DNA from: Guillardia theta CCMP2712
Taxonomy: Eukaryota > Cryptophyceae > Pyrenomonadales > Geminigeraceae
Reading direction: 5' to 3'
DNA: 50,150 nucleotides
Assembly: GCF_000315625.1 (NCBI RefSeq)
Contig: NW_005434609.1
Coordinates: 241,602-291,751 of the forward strand
Shown: positions 1-9,794 of the stretch, piece by piece
Position numbering within the stretch: position 1 is the stretch's first letter
Layout of the letters: the number at the start of each line of letters is the position of its first letter
The notes under the pieces: generated by a model
What the model was told of the DNA's origin: nothing
Databases searched by the model: none
The model's input: only the letters and a program-made list of their open reading frames with translations
Program-made: the position numbers and the translations under genes

Positions 1-812
1 TTTGTCCATGACGTAGAGAAGCCGTGGCGAAATAGCCAAGCCCTCTCCGCCCCCCAGGCGGTCTTTACTGTCGAGCGCCTCCCCCCCACCGGGACTTCGT
101 CGATTCCAGTATTTTGTGTAACGATGGTTGAGTTTACTGTCAAAAGTAGGGCGGAGTAGGAGGAGAAAAAAAAGAGAGAGGGAGGGGGAAGAAGAGGAAG
201 AGGAGAAGGAGGAGGAGGAGGAGGAGGAGGAGGAGGAGGAGGAGGAGGCTCGTTTCTTCTCAACTCGCTGCTCTTCACGACTCGGCCTCGAACATTTCAA
301 TTTCGGTCGCATCGAATACTGTGCCCTCATCCCCTATGGACCCAGGCCGCATTTCGCACGGTCAGCTCTGATGACTGAGTCACTTTCGGTCACTCAGTGC
401 CGCAGTGGCCGGCAACCCGGCCCGGCACGGCCCGGCCCGGCCGCCGGCTCAGTGCCCGGCCCGGGTTGCACTGCAAGGCTGCCACGGGCGCTAACATGCC
501 CGCCTCACCGAGTCTTGTTAGCTCCAAGGCAGCTGGCACCTTTTAAGTGCCTTCCATCCGCCTGGCAAGCGATGCGACTAGTGACCTCTTGACCCTCTGA
601 CCAGGGGGTAGGGTAGATGATTTCATCCATGAATACAGGGGTAGTTTGTAGCGGAAGAAGTGGGTGGGTACTACTGAGAAGGAGATTTTACCTGGTGGGG
701 TGGAATTGGTGTTGGCATGTGCGATATAAGAGGGGAGATCAGTGAGACGGAAGAACAAGAGACAGACAGAGAAATATAGAGACACTTCACATCAATCCAA
801 GCTAGAACCATT
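1..812. other. Upstream intergenic sequence with GGA tract and GC-rich patch
   Basis: I find no gene that I can support. A (GGA)n tract lies at about 186-248. A GC-rich patch with CACTGAGT/GGCCCGG words lies at about 366-500 and resembles the islands seen later in the window. The long open frame through the GGA tract reads as poly-Glu and is a composition artefact. Confidence 0.6.
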
Positions 813-1673
813 ATGTCCCCACAGAATCTCATCTTGCAAAGATTCAGCCTTGTTGTTATCGTGCTTGGTTTGGTCTTGCTGATTGTATCAAGCTTATTGC
901 TATCGCAAGTAAATCCATGGTCCACCGAATGCGGTGGAATTCGTTCCGTCAAACCCCAGCTTTCTTTGCATGAGTTCGCACTCCTCAAGAAGAAAACGAA
1001 GACAAGCGATTACTTCTCCGATTACTTTTCGGATTTTTTTGCAGACGATTGTCCTTGTGATGGATTGACCGCAGCAGTTCAACTTCTTGGCGGCTTTCCA
1101 GCATTGTTCGCCATGTTCCTAAGTTTGTATGAATTACATGTAGGCACAAGGGGTTTTCTCGCAAGCATCAACAAATACCCGCCCCATACTGGATGTCTAG
1201 CCGGTGCCCTTACCATCTCCTCCGTGCTTGTGGCTCTCGCTTCGAGCGCTTGCCTCGCTTATGTAGGAGCTGTTTCACACACCTTCTGTGGTGAGCTCTC
1301 GCTTGTTCGTTGTCCAGAGTTGTAACAAGTTAATGATTGTTTGTTTTCAGACTGGCGTGAAAAGATTTGGGTTACATTCGTGTTCTTGCTCGGCATTCCA
1401 GTGTTTCATGTCAAGCTGTACTATGCCGCGCTGCAGTGGACTCCGGAACATCAGGAGGACAAACATGAGACTCCTGGGGACTCTGCAGCAACTCCTACAG
1501 TCATGGCAGCCATCGTGAATGTAGAGCAGCCGGTCGACAAAGAAAAGAAACACAAAGTTGCAAAGAAGCCCCAGCCACCCAAGAAGCTTGTTCAAGCACA
1601 GAGACGCGACTCGACCGACAGCAGCAGTGACGACGAGGATGAGAACAAGGCATCAGGTGTCGACCGAGTCTGA
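813..1673 (+). CDS. Four-helix (tetraspan-like) membrane protein, 266 aa
   Basis: There are two exons, 813-1290 and 1351-1673, with a 60-nt GT-AG intron in phase 1. The start is ATG at 813. Hydrophobic segments lie near residues 11-30, 87-110, 128-153 and 162-184, giving four predicted helices. A loop of about 55 residues, with an Asp/Ser/Phe/Tyr-rich stretch and a Cys-Pro-Cys, lies between helices 1 and 2. The C-terminal tail is cytosolic-looking, Lys-rich then acidic (SSSDDEDE). An AATTAAAACAAATAAA stretch at about 1783-1798 could serve polyadenylation. The next gene downstream has the same layout (helix, loop, three helices, one phase-1 intron after the third helix), so the two are probably tandem paralogues. 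I do not recognise the family; claudin or tetraspanin identity is not shown, as no CCG motif is seen. Confidence 0.8.
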
Positions 1674-2277
1674 CCCTCCCTGCTTCATTTCAGATCTTAT
1701 TTCTTTTAGCTCCATGGCTACAAATACTTCCAATCCCTGTATTCTTGAAAATGATATTTTGCCCACCAACATTGGTTTGCTGAATTAAAACAAATAAACC
1801 AGAGAGTCGTTACCATTCTTGGTTCACTGTCAGATCCGGTGTAATTCCAATCATGAATGTTTCTAGGTAGTCAGGTTGTTTGTCGGTAGACACGTTTCAA
1901 CGAAGCATCCGGCCGATAATGCATCGTTGGCAGCAAAATTGAGAAGATTGCACCGCACTACTGAGAAGGCTAGTTACTCAAAGTTAAGTTAAATCATTAT
2001 CAGTGTACGAGATGAGTAAAGATACAGGTACGGTAGCATAACGGTGGATCTAAAGTTTACTTAACACTCCTCAGTCACTACTAAAGTTGCTGTGGCGCTT
2101 TTGCTGGGGACGTGATTCCCGGACCTCTCTCAAGGACCGGTACCTTGCACCAGCCCGTGTGCCACATCGGGGGTGGGTAGATTCGACTTCCTAGCTCAAC
2201 TCCTGCCCGTGCGCTCACAGGTTGAAGGCATCAGGCCCACCGCTCGCTAGTGCTGCTGGTTGTTCATCGTCAGCGAC
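1674..2277. other. Intergenic region with one AT-rich dispersed motif
   Basis: This interval holds one copy of the dispersed motif (1974-1996, core ACTCAAAGTTAAGTTAAA), followed by GC-richer sequence with CTCAGTCACT words. I see no coding signal. Confidence 0.6.
1974..1996 (+). repeat. Dispersed ACTCAAAGTTAAGTTAAA motif, copy 1
   Basis: The 18-base core ACTCAAAGTTAAGTTAAA is followed by TCA. Four more copies occur near 36955, 38475, 39172 and 39232, all on this strand and all in or at GC-rich islands. Its function is unknown. Confidence 0.85.
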
Positions 2278-3667
2278 ATGTGCCAGATCACCATCATTGT
2301 CTTGATCCCAATGTGTGCCGTTATCGTATTCCTCGGTCTCGGCCTCTTCATCTCGGGGATTGTCGCGGCTGTTATCAAACCCCCTGGTGACTGTAAGAAA
2401 GCTTCATCGACCTACAACTCCGGGTATACGGTTGGATACAACTCAGGATACAAGAATGGATATAGCCATGAGTTCAACTCTGGATTCAACTCTGGATTCA
2501 ACTCTGGATACAACTCAGGATACAACTCAGGATACAACGCAGGGTTCTCGAGCACGGGATACAACGTTGGATATTACATGGGACAATATCAACCAGGATA
2601 TCAACAAGGTTACTCCAATCAAGTCCAACTTGGATATTCCACCGGATGTTCGGGATACCTAGCCTATGAATATAACTTAGGATATCAGGGTGGCTACCCG
2701 TCAGGATACAATGCTGGATACAGCTCGGGCTCTTCAGGTTTCAATATGGGATACAACATTGGATACAACAATGGATACAACTCAGGCTATCAGACAGGAC
2801 AGACTGCTGTGCAACAAAACATTGGATACAACTCTGGTTACTATTCAGGGGCATTCAATAGCTTACAAACTCTCTCAGAGAATAGCCAAGCGTACCAAAA
2901 GCAATACATTGTTGACTACAATGCAGGATACAACTCGGGATATCCCAGTGGAACCGTTAACCAAGCAGGGAGATATTTTAACCCGTATAGTTTTTGCGTT
3001 GAGGACTCGAGTCTGGCCATGGGCGCTATCCAAGCTTCGGCTTTGTTGGCATGCATTCCTGCATTCTTTGCTGTGCTTTCGGGAGGTTTGGGTATCTGCG
3101 CTGGCAGGTTCAGAAACAAAGTTGTAGGAGGCTTGCATCTTGCTTGCCTTATTTTGGCTCTTATCGGCTCAACGTTGGGGGCGATATTGCTTCCTTTCAT
3201 TGCATTGTTCGGGGTTGCGGGATCCTGTGGTAAGTTTATTTGTTTTGTCCATGATCGATTCGATTACAATCATCCATTATACTCCTCCTGACTGCCTGTG
3301 ACCCAACACGTACTTTGCAGGTACTTCTCTTCTGGATAATTCCTTCTGTAATACCTTCATATCAATTTCTATCACGATCATCTCTTTCAATGCAGTTGTT
3401 GCGCTCTACGGATTTTCACTTTCGATTATCACTTGCATTCTCTGCTGTCAACCTGAGGAGTGGATCCAAAGCGGCACAACACTGGTGATTCAGGGAGGTC
3501 AATCAGGCTTGCCTATTGCGCAGGTGACTACAGAGATGGTTCAGCCAGGAGCAGGCCGGTCTCAAGGAAACCGGCAAGGAGTAGACGCGGCAGCTGCTGG
3601 CGACCTAGCCTTCTCCTCTCAAGCGTGTGGAGTATCAGGACCACAGGCACCTCGTATTACGACTTGA
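2278..3667 (+). CDS. Four-helix membrane protein with GYNS-repeat loop, 432 aa
   Basis: Exons are 2278-3229 and 3321-3667, joined by a 91-nt GT-AG intron in phase 1. I chose the ATG at 2278; a reading from TTG 18 bases upstream lacks an ATG. Helix 1 is at about residues 5-34. A loop of about 200 residues follows, built of Gly-Tyr tetrapeptides (GYNS, GYNA, GYNN, FNSG and similar) repeated several dozen times, with one Cys near each end. Then come three helices at about residues 248-270, 280-305 and 330-355, and a Gly/Gln-rich tail. The Tyr/Asn/Ser/Gly loop is probably extracytoplasmic and could self-associate or bind carbohydrate; that is inference. Gene order, intron phase and helix layout match the preceding gene. 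The 3' exon has been copied downstream (see the mosaic at 4070-4764). Confidence 0.8.
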
Positions 3668-4069
3668 GTGTAGTAGCGTTGAGGTATGCCGTCTGTGCTA
3701 CAAAACTTAGCAAAGGAGAACTCCTTTCTATTGTTTTTCTGCGATGATCAGATCGTTTGTGAATTGTTCCAAGGAAAATTGAAAATTCCTGAAAAGTTTA
3801 ATCTTTCACCGAGCCTGTGATAATGATTGAAATGTTAGAGTCACTTGGCAAGCCTCGCCGCTCAGGCTCTCAGCTCTTTCAATGCAGCTGAAGTTCGTAT
3901 CGTCCACTGCCAACGAGGCTCCGATTCACACGCTCACTGATTTTCATACGGGCCCAAAGGTGATGTGAACGAGCCGGCAGGTAGTATGGCTGAACTAGTT
4001 TGTCTTGGCTGCCTTTCAGCTCTTGATATCTACTTTTTCTGAGGCAAGCTTGCTCCTGTGTGTTAAAAA

Positions 4070-4411
4070 GCGATCTCAACAGAAAGACTAGAGGCACCAA
4101 GACGTGGGTGAAGTTGACTGGTACGATAACATCAAGGAAACAGTTCGTAGGGATGTAGCAAATAGAAGTCACGATGAAGAGGTGATGTTTGAATTCATCT
4201 TGGCAATGTGCTTGTCAGTGACAACTTGGAAATCTTAGGACACCATCCATCGAATGTTTGATGGCATCACTTGCATGCTCTGCTGTCAACCTGAGGAGTG
4301 GATCCAAAGCGGCACAACACTGGTGATTCAGGGAGGTCAATCAGGCTTGCCTATTGCGCAGGTGACTACAGAGATGGTTCAGCCAGGAGCAGGCCGGCCT
4401 CAAGGCAACCG
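4070..4411 (+). repeat. Chimeric duplication joining two neighbouring sequences
   Basis: Bases 4116-4269 match 5162-5315 almost perfectly (154 bp). Bases 4267-4411 match 3429-3573 (145 bp), the end of the GYNS-loop gene. The two blocks meet at a few shared bases (about CATCAC near 4265-4270). Bases 4070-4117 also resemble 4988-5046 with small indels. The result is an accidental fusion of two neighbouring sequences, with the open frame of the first block still closed by a stop (TAG at about 4236). Confidence 0.85.
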
Positions 4412-4699
4412 TGTCAGAGCCAAGGTAAGGCCTGACAGCACTCAAGGCTAGGCTTAGCCTCGATCGTCAACCAAGTCAGTCAGAGGTCTCTCGAACGACT
4501 AGAAGCTCATAACGGCTAGATGTGCTCTGGTGCCTTCCTCGAGCCTATGTATGGATCAGCCACTTGAGCTAGAAGGGTCTGTTCTCTCCTCAGGTTGTAT
4601 GCCACGCTGATCTAGCATCGCTAGTAAACTCACTACACTACACCTTTCTGTGTGATCCAGCGGAGGTGCCTTGCCGTAAAGCTTCGGAGTGTAACAAAG

Positions 4700-4764
4700 C
4701 GGCAAGGAGGAGACGCGGCAGCTGCTGGCGACCTAGCCTCCTCCTTCCAAGCGTGTGGAGTATC
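4700..4764 (+). repeat. Duplicate of the 3' end of the GYNS-loop gene
   Basis: These 65 bp match 3572-3636, the sequence that directly follows the 3429-3573 block in the parent gene. In the copy the two parts are separated by about 290 bp (4412-4699). The copied tail was therefore interrupted by an insertion, or the parts were copied separately. Confidence 0.8.
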
Positions 4765-5032
4765 CGACGAGCTTTTGTTATTGATTTGACTGAGGCCAGC
4801 TTGCCAAAGTTGTTGTTCCCGGATGAGTAAAACACGCTTTCGGCCCTATGGCAGTTGAAAATTTGGCCCTGGGCTACTCCTTGCCAGCAACGCATGGCGG
4901 CAGAGAGAGCAAGTGACGGCAACGAACGTCATGCGAGCCGACCCATGTCGTCATGCGATGTCATCGTAGCGCACGAGCATAGCACAGTGATCTCAACAGA
5001 AAGAACCATAGCGATTGTAGAGGCACCAAGAC

Positions 5033-5284
5033 GTGAGTGAAGTTGATCGGAAATCAGCTGTCTTGCATGCTCCTCGTGCGTTCAGAGCAAACCCACTGAA
5101 CCATTCCACCCTTCGATTGTTCGCCGAGGATTCCTCAAAGCTTCTCGACATGAACAACGAAGACTGGTACGATAACATCAAGGAAACAGTGCGTAGGGAT
5201 GTAGCAAATAGAAGTCACGATGAAGAGGTGATGTTTGAATTCATCTTGGCAATGTGCTTGTCAGTGACAACTTGGAAATCTTAG
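5033..5284 (+). pseudogene. Open coding fragment, partly duplicated at 4116-4236
   Basis: An open frame runs to a TAG at 5282-5284 and encodes a hydrophilic stretch followed by the end FEFILAMCLSVTTWKS. The last ~40 codons are repeated at 4116-4236, and one of the differences is a silent GTT/GTG change in a Val codon. No ATG with good context starts the long frame; an ATG at 5151 would give 44 residues. It may be a terminal exon, a small gene or a relic. The hydrophobic end recalls other membrane proteins only weakly, so I give no family. Confidence 0.35.
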
Positions 5285-6285
5285 GACACCATCCATCGAA
5301 TGTTTGATGGCATCAAGACTTACTTGTCAAAGGAGTCTTCTCGCCACATGTGAGCTTATAGGAACCAGAGATGATCGAACATGACGTTAAAACAGCAACC
5401 AGAAGTACTTGATCGCCCTTCTGGAGGAGGTTGAGATTGCTTGCAGGTGTGAAGAGAGGGAAAGAGAGATGTTTGAGGTCTGACATGTCAATGTCCCAGC
5501 AAACTCTTTTCCTTCAAGTCATCGACGAGCTCTGTTCACGCGCAACCGACAGACGAGGTAGAGGCATTCATGCCTGTCATGGGATGGAGGGGGCGCTTAA
5601 GCTGACTTGTAGCGCCAGTCCATCGGATATCGTCAGGGGAGAGCGACTTTGAAACAGAAGTTCATTGAGTTCGATGACTTCGCCAGCCCCCTCCCTCTCA
5701 ACTTTCAAAGCCCTGAGGTTCATGCTGAGAGATCGGAAAATTGTGAGGGATTGACGAGTATCGTAGGAAGCGTTTCGTCACCTGGACAGGTGTTTCAAGA
5801 ATGATCAAAGCTTCTCTCACTGTATCTTGTGCTGCATGAGAGAAGACACAAGGAGGAGCGATCGAGATCAACCAAAAGCTTGTCCAAGATAGACTCAAAG
5901 TCGGACGAGGCTTGAACCAGAGACAACTACTTGTTAGGTGACATGCGAGCAGGATGGAGCTCAAGAAGAAGCGTCTCAGCCAAACAAACATAAGAGCGAA
6001 CCTCCCTCATTCAGCTCCTGGACGACCAGCAACGTCGCTTGGATTCCTAGAAGGAGAGATCTCACAAGAGGTACTTCGTCGTCGTCATCATCATCATCTC
6101 CATCTCCATCTTTAGCTTTCGTTTTCATCTTATCGCCAGGAGCTGCCATCTTCAATCATCTCGAGTTTGAAACAAGTACCGCTGCTCGCTGTCGTCTGCT
6201 TTTGTTGATTCTTTTCAAGGACTTCGTTTCGAAACAATCGCAATCGTTCGTCCCAGCATCATCGACCATCGATTCTTGGCCGAAA

Positions 6286-8772
6286 ATGTCCATCCAACAT
6301 CATCAGGTCTTTCTCCTTTGCTCGACGAGCTTGTGGTGACGCTGGATCAGACCGCTCCTCTCTCCGAGTTCCAAGACCTTCCAAAGCGGCGGAGCTACAC
6401 GAGCATGATCCAGAAGTCTCTGGTGGTGGACGACTCGAGCCCGGTCATCCCCGTGTACTCGAGGTGAGCAGAGGAGAAGCGACGAGCAGAGGTGAACCAG
6501 CCTCGCAGCATTCAGTCCAGCAAGGTCCCAGCAGACCTGGAAAAGATCCTCAACTACATCGACGTGGAGTTCTCCAAAAGGAAGTGTCAGGCTGACGTGT
6601 ACGATGAGTCGAGGTATCGCATCTTCGATGAAGCCCTCACGCGAGTCATCCGAACCTTCAAGGTCCTGCGGCTGCTGTTTCCCCTGACCTCTCAAGTGCC
6701 TGACAGAGCTGGGCGCCGCTGCTGAAGATGATTCAGTTGGAGCTCCAGTCTTACGTCGCCTTCCTGACCTCGGAATGCGCGAGCCACCTCCAGGCTCGCG
6801 ACCTCGCGCGGCTGTCAGAGGCAGAGCAGCGAGCGAGGATGGTGTCCCTGAGGCAGGTCTCTTCTGCCCTCTCAACCCCTTCCGTCACATCAGCTGATCG
6901 TGAACGCGAGCAGGAGATGATGCAGCAGCACTTGGAGAAGGAGGCGGAGCATGCGGAGGAGGTAGACCGACTGTCCTCGGAGATCGCAGCATTGCAGGAG
7001 ACGGAGGTCAAGCTGCGAGAGAAGGTTGCGGAGCTGAGGAAGATGGATGAGGTGAGAGGACAGGGACGGTTTCGGCTGGTGACGTCGATGTGTAGGAGAA
7101 CATTCAGAAGAACAAGGACATCAACCGGCAGCATCAGATGGTGCTGAAGATGTATGTCAAGATGCAGAAAGACTACCAGACTGTGATGACCACCACCGGT
7201 TCTCAAAACATCGAAGAGTTTCTGCAGTCCTACCACAATATGGTGAACATTAACAGCGTTTGGGAGTTGCAGAATCGCTTTCAGGTGTGTTCGACATGTT
7301 TTGTCTTTCATCTGACGCCATGAACAACAGGACGAGAAAAACGAGATCCTGTCGTCCAAGCAAGAGGTTGTGACGAAACTGAAGGAAGCAGAAGTTGTGG
7401 TTGAGAAACTCTCGGCATCCTTGAAAGATTCCACTGCACACGCCTTCGAGCTCATCACCTACAACGACTCGATCTTGTTCTTCCTCCCCGCACAATTCCC
7501 CGAGTGTGAATCGGTGAAGCATGCATCGCGCTGCTCGCCCTGACCTGCTGCTTGCAGTTCAAGTTCAAGAATGGCCGCCTGCACATCGAAGACGCGGGCA
7601 GCGGGAAGACCAAGGAGGCTACGCTCAAAGCTGCGCTGCTGTGCATCCGGAGCGCAGTGAACGGCATCAACGAGCGGTATGAACGCGCGCACTCGCTGTA
7701 CCTCGAGACCCTCAAGCAGCTCATGCTGCTGACCCGGGAGACTCTCCCCGAGTGGACGGCCACCAAGATGCTGCCGGGGCGAGGGGGAACGGAGGATGTT
7801 CCAGCGATACTGCAGGCAGACGGGCAGGTCAAGAACCGCAACCTGGCGTACCAGGACGTCATGGCAGCAGCAGTCGCCACGGTAGAGGAGATCGCGAGCC
7901 AAGAGTTGGAGGGAGACAAGTGGGAGATACTGGAGCGAGTCGCTCTCTCCAAGGGGAACTCCAAGGCCCGACGGAGCGAGTGGGCCTACAGCTTCCTGGA
8001 TGCTCTGCGCCGGTACAAGCAGCAGAACTTCTGGGTGAGAATGTGCCTGAGGCTCTTCGAAGGAGTGGTCTACCCGCAGGTGGTGAGGTCAATGAGAGAT
8101 CTGTTCGAGCGCTTCAAGGAGGCTCTCAAGATGAAGGACGCGGCCGTGAACAAGAGGGAGAGCGGGCGAGTGCCGCGGAGGCTCTTTCAGTCTGTGATTG
8201 CTTCCTTCTTCGACCCCTCCTCCAAGATCTTCTGCGGGCAGGTCAAGAGCCCCGAACGTCTCAAGGAGCTGCTGCGGTGCATCGAGGCAGACTCGCGTCT
8301 CAGCTACTGGGGAGTCAGCGACAAGGAGATCCAGTACAGCAAGCTGCTGGGGCCTGGCAAGGAGGGGGAGAGCAGCAGCTTCTGCGAGCGGTTCCTGGAG
8401 CAGCTGTACGAGGAGAGACAGGAGTACATCAAGGACATCGTCTTCAGCGTTCAGAGGAGCAAGCCCTTTCACAGGGACTACCTCCTCTTCGACGAAGCCT
8501 TCTTCGCGTACAGGCGCGTCGACCCCGATGCCGGCAGAGAGCTGGTGCGCTCGAACCTCGAAGCAGTCATGTCTCCCAACGAGCGCATCAGCGTCGCTGA
8601 GTTCCAGGCTCGCATGTGGCCCATGCACCTCTACCGGCTGACGCCGCGAAGCGACGAGCGGGTGGAGCGAGCCTTGCGATGCAGGTCAAGAGATCTGGTG
8701 GTGGCGCTCCGTAAGATCAGATCGTTTCTCATCTGCCTTAGAGTCGTGCATAAGATCTCTAAGGGAAGGTGA
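6286..8772 (+). CDS. TSNAXIP1-like coiled-coil protein, 739 aa
   Basis: Seven exons: 6286-6306, 6351-6463, 6509-6662, 6707-7051, 7096-7284, 7331-7513 and 7558-8772. Six introns of 44-46 nt have agreeing phases. Residues ~75-125 (YRIFDEAL...IRTF, then SWAPLLKMI and a following ELQSY) match the pattern of the TSNAXIP1 N-terminal domain: an Arg-Ile-Phe-Asp-Glu helix, then Trp-x-Pro-Leu-Leu. A coiled coil follows at ~150-215 and again at ~280-340. The long last exon encodes a mostly helical region with FHRDYLLFDEAFF. Proteins with this domain are tied to cilia/flagella in other eukaryotes; a flagellar role here is inference. The first 7-codon exon is the least certain part: the next exon is open further upstream but without an ATG. 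Exon GC content is high compared with flanks. Confidence 0.7.
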
Positions 8773-8855
8773 TTGTAGATACTTCAAGTACAACTCGTGA
8801 CTGGCGAGTCTCATCGCTCTCCCGGGGGCCATCATGCACCATTACCATCCAACTT

Positions 8856-8941
8856 GACAATGATCATCACCATTACCACCATCACCATCACCATCACCAT
8901 CACCATCACCATCATCACCATCACCATCACCATCACCATCA
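8856..8941 (+). repeat. (CACCAT)n-type microsatellite
   Basis: Alternating CATCAC/CATTAC units form about 14 hexamer-like copies. Confidence 0.95.
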
Positions 8942-9176
8942 CGGTTTCCCAAGTTTTGAACAACCGTAGGCTATCATGGCAACTCAATAGCCTCGGAGAC
9001 TCATCACTAGGCCTCAGTGTATTGCCGCCAGAAAAAGAAAGAGACTGAGAAAATGAATTAGCTCTTTGAAATCGCTGCTATAATGAGCTTAACTGGTAAA
9101 AGCTGTGGAAGAGTCACGAATTGACGAAGAGGAGCAGAGCAATGCAGGGTGAGAAGAAGAGACGAGGACGAGACTA

Positions 9177-9663
9177 GAGCTGATAGTAGAGCTGATAGTA
9201 GAGCTGATAGTAGAGCTGATAGTAGAGCTGATAGAAGAGCTGATAGTAGAGCTGATAGTAGAGCTGATAGTAGAGCTGATAGTAGAGCTGATAGTAGAGC
9301 TGATAGTAGAGCTGATAGAAGAGCTGATAGAAGAGCTGATGGTAGAGCTGATAGAAGAGCTGATGGTAGAGCTGATAGTAGAGCTGATAGTAGAGCTGAT
9401 AGTAGAGCTGATAGCAGAGCTGATGGTAGAGCTGATAGTAGAGCTGATAGAAGAGCTGATAGTAGAGCTGATAGAAGAGCTGATAGAAGAGCTGATGGTA
9501 GAGCTGATGGTAGAGCTGATAGTAGAGCTGATAGTAGAGCTGATAGTAGAGCTGATAGTAGAGCTGATAGTAGAGCTGATAGTAGAGCTGATAGTAGAGC
9601 TGATAGTAGAGCTGATAGTAGAGCTGATAGTAGAGCTGATAGTAGAGCTGATAGTAGAGCTGT
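9177..9663 (+). repeat. 12-bp minisatellite AGCTGATAGTAG, ~40 copies
   Basis: The perfect unit AGCTGATAGTAG repeats about 40 times. Scattered variants (AGAAG, GGTAG, AGCAG in the second half of the unit) follow no simple order. Variant blocks cluster in the middle and the ends are homogeneous, as expected from repeated unequal exchange. Confidence 0.97.
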
Positions 9664-9794
9664 GCGATGGTACAAGGTTGAAAGATATACGTATGCCATT
9701 GTTTGTTTGTTTGTTTGTTCAACATCGACATATGTCCTGTTTGTATTTTTGACATCTTAGTCTTCCAGGGAGGGGGGGAGAGGGCATCTTTCAA

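Larger units (their letters stand above)
3668..6285. other. Intergenic region with duplicated gene fragments
   Basis: Apart from the duplicated blocks annotated separately, I see no complete gene. Open frames here are short and lack splice partners. The stretch 5320-6285 has no recognisable coding pattern. Confidence 0.5.
8773..9794. other. Intergenic region dominated by tandem repeats
   Basis: It contains a CATCAC trinucleotide-type tract and a 12-bp minisatellite (separate entries). I see no gene; the long open frames across the repeats arise because the 12-bp unit lacks stops in several frames. Confidence 0.8.

Noticed and set aside
2260-2277. TTG start six codons upstream for the GYNS-loop gene
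   Set aside because: Nuclear genes start at ATG, and the next codon set begins with a good ATG at 2278.
5033-5284. Idea that the fragment is part of a P4-type ATPase (phrase resembling FFLALALCHT)
   Set aside because: Only a few hydrophobic positions agree, and the phosphorylation motif DKTGT is nowhere nearby.
8856-9663. CRISPR-like array
   Set aside because: Units are contiguous without unique spacers, and the genome is clearly eukaryotic.
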